Source: Aphelenchoides besseyi (Eukaryota > Nematoda > Chromadorea > Rhabditida > Aphelenchoididae). Taken from it: a DNA stretch of 64,000 nucleotides. A model generated the notes under the pieces. That model was given only the letters and a program-made list of their open reading frames with translations, ran no database searches and had not been told where the DNA came from. Location: contig JAMPIQ010000001.1 in assembly GCA_024699855.1 (NCBI GenBank), positions 12,896,001 through 12,960,000 on the forward strand, given 5' to 3'. Each line of letters starts with the position of its first letter. Positions within the stretch are counted from its first letter, which is position 1. A program made the translations under genes and the position numbers. This document shows, piece after piece, positions 46,699 through 57,957 of this stretch.

Positions 46699-47363
46699 TC
46701 ACTTCATTTTCTTCAACAGCTCAGTTGTATCCATCTTCTTGATCATACGCATTTGTTTTTTGTTCAAACGTTTGAGCTTCTCCGTGTTCTTGATCACCTG
46801 CACAATCTCGTTCTTTTCGATGTTCTTCTTTCTTCGTTCTTCTTGTTCTTTTCGCCGTTGCAACTTATCTTGTCGTTCGGCGGCCAATCCCTCGCGAATT
46901 TCGGTCTGTCGAGCCTTAACGTTCTGCTGTTCGGCCTTCTTCTTCATCTTCGTGTCCCATTTCGTATGCAACGGTTTGACTTTGACGATCGCGGATTTCC
47001 TGAAAGAACAGAAATTTTGAGGAGGAAATTCTGTCCGATTATTTGAAACATCTTTGGAGAGTCACTTAATCATAAATGTCAAAGAATCGCCAAACCAATT
47101 TCTCAGTTTTTATGCTCATCCAAAAGGCAGTCCGTTGATTAATCGTCCTCCGGGGACTACAAGGCCGAGATTTGGCTCGGAGCCATTAATTCCACTTGAA
47201 CTTACGGCGCCTGTTGTACTTTCTTCCACCAGCGACCCGATTTGGCCAATCCACGAGTCGCCTCAGACTTCGGCTTTCTGACGACGGTCGTGTCCATCCG
47301 CTCTTCGGATTCCGCCGGCAACTCAACCACCTCCATCGACTGATCGTCAGTTTCTGCGCTCAT
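46699..47363 (-). CDS. CCDC86: CCDC86/Cgr1-like nucleolar rRNA-processing protein
   Basis: Exons 47363-47206 and 46999-46699 join in phase (152 residues). The acidic N-terminus (MSAETDDQSMEVVELPAE) leads to RGLAKSGRWWKKVQ, and the second exon to KPLHTKWDTKMKKKAEQQ. A Lys/Arg/Glu coiled coil ending EIVQVIKNTEKLKRLNKKQM and TTELLKKMK is the conserved Cgr1/CCDC86 C-terminus (VQVIxNxxKLKRxxKK). Cgr1 proteins are nucleolar and needed for large-subunit rRNA maturation. The only intron is 206 bases, five times the local norm. Confidence 0.85.
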
Positions 47364-47428
47364 CTGAAAACTCGACGACAAGTTCATGGAACAATTCGAA
47401 CAACAATCACAAAATTATACGAAAATAT

Positions 47429-48214
47429 TTACCGTGGAAGTCGAGAACGTTGAACAAAAGTATACGACTTGTAATCACGTGTTGGACCGTTGGGTTTCAA
47501 CGTAAAAACACAAAAAATAAGAAGAACAAAAAACGTTCCTGGACTTGAAATCGATTCGAAAAAGTTCGTTTGTCCTTCGACTTCGCTTGCTTTCTGCTCG
47601 TGAGCTTGTTTATCGGCTTTGAGATTGGAACTGAGGTTTTTTAGTATCCATAGGCTTTTTAATCGAGTGTTAACGCGCTTTTTTGATTCAAATTGAACTC
47701 CAATTGTCCACGATCTTCTTCGGTTGTCAAGCTGTTGCTCCACCCGAATAGTAGCAACGGGACTAAGAACGACGGTCGAAGTGAACGCGTGTTCTCAGTA
47801 AATCCAATTGTTTTTGTCTCATTAAGCATCAAAGTTCGAGATATTTTCGTATAATCACGCGACCTTTTCATCGTAGTCCTTGAAATTTAACGGAAATAGA
47901 GTGGACGATTTTGCTACAAATCTTTCCGTTAGGCACTTAATGACGATAGGTTGAAAGCGCGTTGTATCTCGCCAACGTGTTTGATTTCCGCCTATTTGGT
48001 TTAGCGACCACTTTGTATCCACGGACTACAGAAATTCCGGATAGTGGTGTGTCATTGTAATTGGCCGCAATCGACGAACAGGCCCGACGAACCTCAACGA
48101 TGTTCCATGAGCTTTGCAAAGGCGGAGACCGATTAAGAGCTTATGCGATGGTTTGACGTTATCGTTGATACTTTTGTTAAATTGCAATATGTCCCTTATT
48201 AATTTCATCTTCAT
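47429..48214 (-). other. Several minus-strand open frames, no resolved gene
   Basis: Frames at 47429-47743 (with a hydrophobic SPGTFFVLLIFCVFTL), 47659-47871 (SFLVPLLLFGW) and 47937-48214 (HKLLIGLRLCKAHG, GISVVRGYKVVAK) lie close together and could be exons of one or two small genes. I could not join them in phase and recognise no domain. Confidence 0.3.
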
Positions 48215-48550
48215 TTAATTCGAGTTTTATTGGAGTTTCGGGCCTCTTAAACGTTTTTGTCACGAATTAAAAGACTCATGACCTTCCGTTTTCATGACCC
48301 ACTTCTAAATGACGGCACTACGTTTCCCTCTAACTGCCGAGTCTTTTTTACACTCAAATGTCATTCAAACAGCTATGCGTAAAGAGGACGCGTTCTTTTT
48401 TTGGCCAAATAGTCGAAAAAGCAAAAGAGATGTAACGGTCAACTTGTGAACATCAAAATAGACTCGCGTGTTTACTTGATGTGGGGGTGAAACTTAATGG
48501 AAATTTCGTACGTCTATCGTGGATAAGCTGCGGCAAAGACGAGCGGGAAG

Positions 48551-48784
48551 TCAGTTGCAAGGAATTCCGGCAGCATCCAAAATTGAATCATCGGTTCCGT
48601 GAAGCCTTTCGTCTTTGGCAACAACCCACGGGTACTTGAAACGAAGTGTGTGTAGTTCATCTTTTTGTTGCAAATTGTCCCGATAGATGACTAGATGTTC
48701 GTCTTTCGAACATCGCAAAGGTGCCAATTTGTTAGAACTTTCAAACAACAGACTTAGAGATCCAATCGAATAACATGCAATCAT
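48551..48784 (-). CDS. Unassigned small open frame
   Basis: A 77-residue frame from ATG 48784 (MIACYSIGSLSLLFESSNKL) contains KDEHLVIYRDNLQQKDELHT and ends AAGIPCN. It may be a single-exon gene or a fragment; nothing is recognised. Confidence 0.3.
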   Translation of the reverse strand: MIACYSIGSLSLLFESSNKLAPLRCSKDEHLVIYRDNLQQKDELHTLRFKYPWVVAKDERLHGTDDSILDAAGIPCN

Positions 48785-48789
48785 TGTGC

Positions 48790-50620
48790 ACTTGTTATCA
48801 ACTGATTATAATGCTCATAATTGGCCTTCTGGTTGGCCATTGAGTTCGAGTTTGTTTACAAATCTGCAACAAAATTTCCGTCCCACAGACGTTTTTTGGT
48901 TTCGACTTCCGTTTTTTGACTTTCTACCCTGCGGCCTTTTAATTCGATTAGTTCATTCGGCCAACGACCATCCTTTTGCCCTTTTAACAACTTACGAACT
49001 CGTGAACTTGCTCATCGAATTGCTCTGCTAATGACGGAAACGTCGCGGTTTTTAATCTTATAGTCTTCTGTCGTTAACTAGAAGGCTCTTTTGTCAAACT
49101 CAAACAGGATATTTGAATGGAAACTTCGTTTGCCAATTTTGGTCTTCGCATTCCTTCATTTGACCGAGCAATTCAGAGTCTACTATCTGTTTAATAACCG
49201 CGTGTATTGATTCTTGCGAATTGGATTATCGCCTTCGATTCGTCGAGATTCTTCGGATTCTTGTGCTTAACGTTTTCTATCGAAGAAGACTCAATTTGCT
49301 TATACCACAAGCAAAATTTGGGTTTGCAGTCGAGGCCAACGGACGAAACAGCGGATTAGTGAGGCCGAAGGACTAACAGACGATTTTCGGTTTATGTCGC
49401 TCCTTTTTTCTTTTCATTTGACTGATAAGAAAACGCACCTAAGAGCTTTTGGAAATTTGTCAGAAGTTTTTTTGAAGGTTTTGCAAGCGGATCATTAGTC
49501 TCGATCTGTGTTTCCATTCAATCTTCGACCTACCACCTGAGAACTTGGTCGGCCATCAAAATGCTAATCTTTCAGTTCTAAATCTGTGGTTTGAGCTTTG
49601 AACAAAATGTGTTTGTTGATTCGAATCTACACGTGAATCGAACTATTCGACTGTTGGGCGTTTAATTAATCGCGAATTGGCATCGAAATTTGACTTTACG
49701 AATCGAATAGTTTGCGTGTTAATTTCAATACAATGGAGCACGCGAACACAAAATTGTTCGTTGACTATCGCGCTTGTTCGATTGTCTAGCGGTCTTATTG
49801 CTATCGCTTTCTCGGTTTTAAAACGTTGAACGCTTTTTCTTTCCACTTGAAGGCGAACAACGTCGATGATCTCCGAGTGTTTTCGTTCCACTGAAACGGA
49901 TCTCGTTGTTCGATCGATCTCGTTCGTTGCTAATGGACTTTTTGAAACAATTGAAATGCGTTTTTCTGGTCTCTGATCTTTCCAATTGGTCTATTCGAAG
50001 GTAATCGAGAGTATACTTTTCGAAACATGGCAGTGGTAATAGCAAACGGTTTTCTTATCGGTGCCGATTGTCTACACGTGATTCGAAGTCAACGGGGTTT
50101 TTTTTATCGAACACAACGTTGGAGTTTGCCGACACTCATTTTTGTTTGTCGATCCGTTTCTGGGCGTTTGCGCAATTTGTCTATTAGCCGAAGGGCGATT
50201 ATGTGCGTGAGCTGATCGGTTTCGAACGAACTCACGTGTTTGAATGTTTGTGTTTCCTACTCATGATTTTCTTGACGTGTGCGATTTCCGCGAACGTTGT
50301 TTCCGTTCGTGTTTGGCGTTCTTGAGGTTCTTTTCATACAACCCACTGGTTGTCGGTAGTTCTGCAAATTCTCGGGCCTGTCTTTTCAACCCACTGCGCT
50401 TCAGCATACGCCCATTAATTAGAAACGTGCGTGTTCGTCCGGTTTTTGTAATGCTCGGAATTCAATGCGTCTGCTAATCATCACCTTCAGGGCGAACTGC
50501 CATTTCTCATCACAACGATTATCATCAGTTAGCGTCTTGGCCAATTTGCTAAAAAATTGAAATGCACCGTAGTTGTTAGTCAGCTCTGTTTTCCCAAGAT
50601 CTCCATTCATTCGGCATTCA
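48790..50620. other. Gene-poor interval, about 1.8 kb
   Basis: Only short frames without motifs on either strand. The composition is T-rich on the plus strand. It is the largest apparently empty interval and precedes the arrestin gene, whose upstream regulatory region it probably contains. Confidence 0.45.
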
Positions 50621-50621
50621 A

Positions 50622-52342
50622 ATGATGATGGAAGTTGACGAGAAAAAAGCTGGAACACGGTAATGACAGTGATCGATGGACCTCACAAATCTTTTTGTTT
50701 TAGAGTCTTCAAGAAAACGAGTCCAAATGGCAAAATCACGACTTATCTCGGGAAACGCGATTTTCTGGATCGTGGAACCTCCGTCGATTTGATTGGTGAG
50801 CTGTTACTTCGCAACCGTTATATGATTGTTTAGATGGAATGGTGATGATTGACGACGATTACATTCGTCAGAATAAAAAGGTGACCGTTCAGTTGTTGGC
50901 GGCATTTCGCTACGGTCGTGAAGATTTGGATGTTCTCGGATTGACATTTCGAAAAGATTTGATTTCCCAATTCTACCAGGTACTTGCTTGTTCGTGATTT
51001 TACATTGTTATGTGTTTGCTTGAAGGTTTATCCACCAACTGAACCACAACGACCGTGTACTCGTCTTCAAGAACGACTGCAAAAGAAGTTGGGACCGAAT
51101 GCGTTTCCATTCTGGTTCGAAATTCCGCCGAATTCTGCGTCTTCTGTTACGTTGCAGGTAAAATGATGGCAAATAAACATAACAGTTTAAATTTTAGCCT
51201 GCTCCTGGAGATACGGGAAAGCCGTGTGGAGTCGACTATGAGTTGAAAACGGTTGTTGGAAATGACTCAACAGATAAACCGAAAAAACAGTAATACCACC
51301 AAATCAGTTGGCAGAAGTTGACGTAAATTTCAGCAATTCTGTTCGTTTGGCAATTCGTAAACTCACTTATGCTCCAATGGTCAAACGTCCACAACCAATG
51401 ATAGATGTTAACAAGGAGTTCATCATAAGTCCCGGTCTACTGCATTTGGAAGCCTCGCTGGATCGAGAGGTTTGTGTTGTCGGAAGGTAATTGATTGACC
51501 AGCTTTTTCAGATGTATTATCACGGCGAAAACATCAATGTTAATGTGCATATTCAAAATAACAGCAACAAAACAATCAAAAAGATCAAGGTGTATGTTGT
51601 TCAAGTCGCCGACATTTGCATTTTCACTACCGCTTCATATACATGCGATGTTGACAAGATCGAATCATGGTTGGTATTCCACTGTTAATTAGAATTTAAT
51701 GATTTCTTTGTTGTAGTGAAGGATTTCCTGTTGGTCCGGGTTCAACTCTTTCGAAGGTTTACAGTTTGTGCCCACTGTTAAGCAAAAACAAAGACAAACG
51801 AGGTCTGGCGTTGGACGGCCAACTGAAACATGAAGACACAAACTTAGCGTCTTCAACAATGTAACGATTTCTTTATTCGATTTGTATTGATTGACATACT
51901 AGGAATCCGTCACTTTCCCAGCCGGTTCGTGAAAATCTCGGCATTGTCGTCATGTACAAAGTGAAAATTCGTCTGATGATTGCTGGGGCCCTAGGTGGCG
52001 AGTTGTCGGCAGAATTGCCGTTTACTTTAACTCACGCGAAACCGTCAGATGAACCAGTGGAAGTGCGAGCATCGAAAGTGTTGGATCTGCAGCAACAGCA
52101 CTCGAACGATGTGATCGATTTGAACGACGTTGATCTGATTCAATTGGACGGGTTTGTCTTGTAGTTTTAAGTAACAGTTCTAACCAAAAAAGATTTTAGG
52201 TTTAGCGTCAATCAGGAATTCGATGACGATATTGTTTTTGAAGATTTCTGCAGGTGAGTTGATTTCGTTTATAATGAAAACTGGTGTTTCGTTTGCAGAC
52301 TTCGCGTACGAGATGCGGATTCAGAAAGTAAGTTCGTCTATT
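50622..52342 (+). CDS. arr-1: Beta-arrestin
   Basis: About eleven exons join in phase. [13 protein letters not shown] is followed by [20 protein letters not shown], the arrestin N-domain start. Then come [41 protein letters not shown] and [13 protein letters not shown]. The second domain begins [19 protein letters not shown]. The C-tail has a clathrin box, DLIQLDG, and an AP2-binding FEDFCRLRVRD. Both endocytic motifs and the arrestin core are intact, so it should desensitise and internalise GPCRs. The final codons read GAAAGTAAGTTCGTCTATTAG; the GTAAGT there could alternatively be a donor. Confidence 0.95.
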
Positions 52343-52807
52343 AGCTGACTAACTTGGTTAAGTGAATTCAGCAAGAGACACGGATTCCTGAGCAACCGAA
52401 GTCGTTCGATGGCATTTAACTCAAATCGAATTGGCGTGTTCTTTAAATTATACGGCTTTTCAACGCGCTTTCTACCCATCCAAAGAACTGTTCTTACATT
52501 GCCATTTGATTCATTTGAAACGAAGATATGCAATCTTATTCTGTTGTACATATCAGCTCAATTACAATCTACAACTAACAATCATTTTATGTTTTTTTCA
52601 TCTATCATTCCGTTCGAAAGACGTTACGGTTACTCTTCTTATTACTCTCATTTCTCAGTGTCACACAAAAACTATACACATTGACAGAAACAGAATCCTT
52701 TGTTCTTGCCCAATTTTGTAATCCATTATCTTAAATGTGTGTTTTGTGAAACTTTTGCGCGTAGATAAATTACTTATTTTCGAGAGTTTTCGTTGCATTT
52801 ATGCTTA

Positions 52808-53041
52808 TCAGATCGTCGTCACCTTTGAGTCGTGACAGATTCGACGGCATTTGATTTTAATTCGAACGGATAGAACGGTCGAAAGTCTCGGTTTCAACAG
52901 TCGAGATTTCGGAGTACGGACAGCGTGCCCGTAGATCTCATCCAAAACGGTTGGAATAGTCGCTCGGGGAGCTGACCAAACTCCCGGAGGAGTCTCTTCG
53001 ATATCCAACGGTTCTGTCCACTTGAACAAACGGCCGCGCAT
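52808..53041 (-). CDS. Small basic protein, unknown
   Basis: ATG 53041 opens a 77-residue frame, MRGRLFKWTEPLDIEETPPG, continuing with a Pro/Arg-rich chain and ending CHDSKVTTI. The codon pattern and the lack of a competing frame make a single-exon gene plausible. No family recognised. 52343-52807 holds only the arrestin 3' flank. Confidence 0.35.
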   Translation of the reverse strand: MRGRLFKWTEPLDIEETPPGVWSAPRATIPTVLDEIYGHAVRTPKSRLLKPRLSTVLSVRIKIKCRRICHDSKVTTI

Positions 53042-53529
53042 TTTTCAGATTTGCCGTCACTTTGAGCTAAAGAAGCCGACAATTTACATGGAACGTGATT
53101 TTGTTGAGTGTACGAAGAACATAACTCGTTTTTTGAATGGACCGAAGATCGTGATATCCATGTCAGTTACTCATCGAGTAATCTTATGATCTTAAGCGGG
53201 AAAAGTAAGTGTTTGTAAGAAGTGGATTAGTTGCTCTGGAGTTTGTATCATCAAATTTAAACCTTTTTCGAAACCATTAAACCACTTGAAGGCGTGCGAG
53301 CAAGTTGCTAATGACAGAAATGGACGGAAATCGTCAGTTTTTATGACAAACCGTTTCCTGCATTTGTCGCGCAGTTTTCACTTTTACGACTAAACATATC
53401 CATTGGGTTGAGGGATTTAAGCTTCGTAAGGTTTTTGGCTCCGAATTCAAGTTGTTTTCAGCTGTGCAATATGAGCGATCGTTCGTATCGGCATCAAATT
53501 ATCTTAAGTATTGAGCTCCATTAATCGCA

Positions 53530-54433
53530 ATGGACCTTTCAACTCGTTGGACAAGAGTCTTGTATTCTTTTTTGCTGGTTGGTTTTCTTGTATGTTTTCA
53601 ATTTCCCTTCTTTAGATCATCTTATCATCAGAGGCTCAAACGTTAAAGTCTTCCGATGACTTTCACTCACTTTTCCAAAAACAAGTGAGTGTCTCTATTG
53701 ACCCGTTGGAAATCGTTTACGATCAACCAAATCAAACCGAACACACAGCCGATTGCAATCTGTCGATTCACCGGGAAAACTGTCTGAATCCAAGGATTGA
53801 AAGCACGGACAAAATTCTTTGGAACAATCGAATTTGTTTCAAGTGGACGTGCACAAACACGAGTAAATAGAATCATCCACTTTCTTTAGCACTTGTTTCA
53901 GCAACTCATGTAATGCGAATTGAAAACTGTTGGACGGGAAGCCAGCATATGCCGTTGTATTTGATCGACAAAAATGGGTTAGCAACGCACATTCCTAGAT
54001 GTTACTTCGATTTGTTTAGTTGCACTCTCGAACGAAACATGATCGGTTCACCGAAATACGAGAACTCACTGTTGGCCGCTTATTCGTTGGGATGGTTGAG
54101 TGTTCGTTTGGTTGGAACTGATCAGATTCGACTGTCGTGTACGATCAGATTATGTCATGTCTGTGATGCGAACTGTCCGCATCTCACGGCAAGTTGAATT
54201 CGAACAGTTGAGTCAACGATTAGCTTCAGCCTCCTCGTCATTGTATTGATTCCGGCGGCCTGAGCTCGTTTCTATTTACGCGTTGGAATCAAACAAAAGA
54301 ATGGGAACAACAATGCAAACCGGAAGAATATCGACGAAGAACAGAGAAAAATTTGTCGATGAAAACGACAATCAACTTGTTTATCGTTGGTGTTTTGTAC
54401 ACAATGTTGTTCATAAACAAAAGGTACTCGTAG
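53530..54433 (+). CDS. ZP-domain protein (cuticlin-like), short
   Basis: Exons 53530-53577 (or -53589), 53616-53862, 53902-54188 and 54230-54433 join in phase, about 260 residues. Signal MDLSTRWTRVLYSFLL is followed by VSVSIDPLEIVYDQP, HTADCNLSIHRENC, RIENCWTG, RCYFDLFSC and the ZP-C signature LSCTIRLCHVCDANCPH plus PPRHC. A hydrophobic C-terminus (TINLFIVGVLYTMLFI) is the membrane anchor. The ZP-N half is abbreviated and there is no furin site (RxxR) I can place with confidence. The third intron has a GC donor (ACG|GCAAGT). Such proteins polymerise into cuticle or alae matrix. Confidence 0.7.
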
Positions 54434-54451
54434 TCATTTGAAAGCACCCGT

Positions 54452-55321
54452 TCAATCTGTTGGACGTTTAGCACTCGGATTCATGAAGAAACTGTCGCCG
54501 AAAAGACACGGTTTGCCGCAATTCTTCAACGCCGCTAAACGACTGGTTAGCAGGGAAAACAAGATCAAAAGCAAAATTATGATAACAATAATCAGATATT
54601 TGTGAACTCGATAGTAAATTGGACGAGAGGACTTGAAGTCGGGTAGCAGCGGCACTCTCTGATAACCACGAACTAGGGGATAGAACAGAGTCAGTTGAAA
54701 TGAAGAGTAACACATAAGAATGATTGCCAGTGGAAGTACGTCGCGAACCAACAGATCCGGTAGTAGGTTGGAGTATTCGGTCCAATGAAAGCTAAGTTCC
54801 TCAATCAGCAAAAGGAGACCAAGAACAAATGTTCCCACAGCAATTGCAGCCTACAAATAGAATAGAATGGTATGAGCAACTTAATGGAACAAACCTCGAA
54901 ACTCATCACAACAACGAAAAACTTTTTCGTTTTGATTTTGAATGCTGTTAAAACACATAATGCGGAGAAAAGTGAAAACAATGGGACGATAACCAGAAAA
55001 TAGTTGTTGCCGAAATAGAATGTCATAATGGCAATAGCCCTGCAATCACAACAATGCTTATAACCTACCAAAGAACTTACATGATGATTGGTCGAGCAAA
55101 TAGCCCTACGATTGTTCCAATTTGTCGCAGCCAGTGTTCCCACCATCTTTCGTTGACAGTAACCTTTGGCTTTGTTATAATGACCGGAAGATCCCACTAA
55201 AACCGGAAGTAAAACTACCGATTGCAAGCAAACTGACCGTCACGTTGCTGCGTATTGTTGATGATCGATTCACACGCAAACTCGGCGAATCGATCGGTCG
55301 AACACGTGAAATTCCAACCAT
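54452..55321 (-). CDS. Four-helix membrane protein, isolated member
   Basis: Exons 55321-55238, 55196-55081, 55039-54895 and 54850-54452 join in phase (247 residues). A soluble N-terminus (VRPIDSPSLRVNRSSTIR) and NERWWEHWLRQIGTIVGLF lead into helix 1. Further helices lie in YFLVIVPLFSLFSALCVL, AAIAVGTFVLGLLLLIEE, LPLAIILMCYSSFQLTLFY and YLIIVIIILLLILFSLL. Exon lengths and layout match the cluster at 22-24 kb. The gene converges on the ZP-domain gene, with stop codons 18 bases apart. Confidence 0.7.
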
Positions 55322-55571
55322 TTTAATATCAAACTTTCGTTCAACTCATTTCTCTTGATTAGAAGAAACAACCAACAGTTTACGTCTGTGGCCGTTGATT
55401 CATATTCTTCGATCGGGAAATTTGTGCGATAAAACCGCTGAAGACGCGAAATTGACGAACGTCGGGCGTGGAAACGTCGACCTCCGTGAATCACACAACA
55501 AACATTCTCAAATTGATATCAAAAACAAAAGAAGTCAACAGTCGAGAGGTTTATTCCTGAACACATCGTTC

Positions 55572-56534
55572 TCATTCATTTTCAGCAGAACGATAATCGG
55601 ATCCACTTTCTTTTTTGTCAAGTTCAATTGCACTTTTGCTTAGCTCTTGTTCATCCGCATGATTGGCTAGTGGAGCATAACGTTGACTGAATCCATAGGT
55701 TATTGTTGCTGTGCGAATGAAACTTACGAACTGGATCCAAATCGCGAGCTTTTCGGAACAACAACGTTCAACTTGTTATAACGATTTGTGACTTGTTGGT
55801 CGACTTTCTTCGTTTGTTTTCCCTTTTCTTCATCTTTGGTCTTCTGAGAAGTAGATTTGCGACAACAGAAACGAGCGCAGAGAGCACCGATTAGAAGACC
55901 AACAAGAAGTCCGCCCAAAACACTTCCACTTGCAACGATAACCGTGTACCAAACATGAGGAAGGCTAAATAAGCGATTGAAGAAGAATGAATTTGGTATC
56001 TTGCCTTCCACATTCGAACAACAAAATACCTCGATAGCCTTGAGCAACCAATCCCTCTTCGATTTTCTTATTTAAGGCCACAGCTTCACATTCGAATTGG
56101 CAAGAACCGTCGCAGTTCGGTCGAGTAAAGTACCTGGTGGCACCGATCTTGATATGCGGAAATTCGGCCGAAAAGTTCAAATCACACGCAAAACCCGGGT
56201 TTCCAACAAAAGGTGTCAGGCCTGGAACATCGCTGATGTTTCCTTCTTGGGTTTTCGAGCTTATTGCGCGTATATTGTAGATCTCAGTGGGGTCCAAAAA
56301 TTGACAATTGCTAGTGCAGTTCTAAATACAAAAAAAGATTATTAACTGTAATGCATACTCACAGATTTGCAATCTTCAGCCGACGTGCAAATCAACGTGT
56401 CGAGAGCGGTCGTATAACATGTTTTGTTCACCAGATTGGCATTCATTGAAACAAACTAAACAGGAAACCCGTTAGATTTGTGAACATTAGCTTCCTCTCA
56501 CCAAACTAAAAGCCAAGAGCATTCGCAGAGCCAT
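55572..56534 (-). CDS. Type I membrane protein with Cys-rich ectodomain
   Basis: Exons 56534-56502, 56455-56363, 56321-56005, 55964-55728 and 55686-55572 join in phase (264 residues). Signal peptide MALRMLLAFSLFVSMNA; ectodomain with NKTCYTTALDTLIC, CKSNCTSNCQF and RPNCDGSCQFECEAVA. One helix (WYTVIVASGSVLGGLLVGLLIG) is followed by CARFCCRKS, likely palmitoylated, and a charged tail. The intron 56004-55965 begins with GC (AG|GCAAGA). No family recognised; the ectodomain has at least nine cysteines. Confidence 0.68.
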
Positions 56535-56822
56535 CGTGCCAATCAACAGGTTCTGTGTTTGACTCCAAAAATGAGCGACATTGAGATACTCTGGATTTCT
56601 TATTATTCAAATTTTTTAAAAGTTGATTGCTAAGACAGCGACATGATGGTTTCACGTGAAGGAAGTTCGTATGACACGCTAGATTCATTTTCAGCGACTC
56701 AAACAAGCAGATGGATTGCTCACGATACATGCAAATGAACATCGATCAACGCAAAATCTGTTCGCTGACTATTTAAATGTTCGATTCAAATAAAAAATTT
56801 GCGGTTAGATTGAACATTGACA

Positions 56823-57754
56823 TGTTTCTTACCGTTTTTGTAGTGTCGAGTTTCGTTGTTGAGCTCATGCCAAACCAGCCATTGAGTGAGGACTGGTTTG
56901 GCGGTTAGTTATGGTAAGTGTACATTTAAAACGATCAATCCCAGGAGACGGAAAAGTAGCTGCTGCTGGTTTGTTTGTGCTTTCAAGGACTTTCAATTAA
57001 TCGTCTTCGTTTTTCAGCTTCAGCTCCGATGTTTTCTTTGGCAAATCACGGGGAAACAAACCATGTAAGTGAATCAATTGCTATCGGCAGATCAATCGTA
57101 CTCCTTTTTAAGGTTATCCAGAAGCTGCTGAGCACGACGGACAACAAACCAACGGTGTTGGTCAAGACAACGGTGTCCATGCAAATTTGAACAAAGGTTA
57201 GTTGAAATTCAAAACTCGACTTTTCCAACTGACTTCACAGGTTGCGCTGATCCCGGAAACGAGCGAAAAGAAAATCCATTTCCAGTTTATTATTCAAGGA
57301 ACAAATGCGACAATAAACACTACGGAATTGTCTACAGCATATACTTCAAGAAAGATAGCGGTCAAAAGAGTAAGCTGGTCGAAGAAAGTACCAAAATCAA
57401 TGTTCAGGTGATTGGGAATGGGTTGTCATCGAATGCAAAGGACAGGAACAATCAAATAACTTCGTTTGCAAATCGATCTTTCGCAGCCAGCACTCCAATT
57501 TTCAACGAATCGATTGGAACAAAATTCAAAATACGGCCGATGACATCAACGATTGGGAATTTTTGGGACGAAAAGACAAGAATCATGCAAAAGTCTATGT
57601 TGATGCCTTTTACCACGCAATTTGGCAAGATCGGAAGACCTCGTTTGACAGCGTGATCAACACGAACTCTGAGTTCAGAAGTCGCGATTATTATTTCACT
57701 CCAGAATACAAGGGATATGCGGCCTGCAACTGTTTGCCAAAAAATTGGGATTGA
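56823..57754 (+). CDS. NPP1/NLP (necrosis-inducing-like) secreted protein, divergent
   Basis: ATG 56823 starts a signal-peptide-like MFLTVFVVSSFVVEL. Downstream exons encode YGIVYSIYFKKD, then across a 38-base intron (57370-57408 region) DWEWVVIEC. Next come HAKVYVDAFYHAIW and FRSRDYYFTPE. These follow the order of conserved blocks in NPP1/NLP proteins, whose heptapeptide metal-binding motif is reduced here to its DWE end, with both histidines gone. One 5' junction near 57060-57110 does not keep frame, and the 3' end may instead run to 57957. Cytolytic function is unlikely given the missing metal ligands. Assignment is by motif only. Confidence 0.5.
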
Positions 57755-57957
57755 GGCAAAGCAACGTCATCACCTCAAGTAATGAGGGATTCAATTTGCG
57801 GCAAATAGACCCACAAGTCTTGTGTGCAAGTTTTCAGCTCTCTGAATTAATAAATTCACGTCATGCAAATCGAGCGGTTAATTATCGTCGTCTGTTGGTA
57901 ATTAGCAGGTCTGTGAACTTGTTCTGCAAGATGGACTGCAGTATGAAGTGTTGTTGA

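Noticed and set aside
53590..53615. A 26-base intron in the ZP-domain gene
   Set aside because: A donor at 53578 gives a normal 38-base intron and a better signal peptide, so the ultra-short intron is unnecessary.
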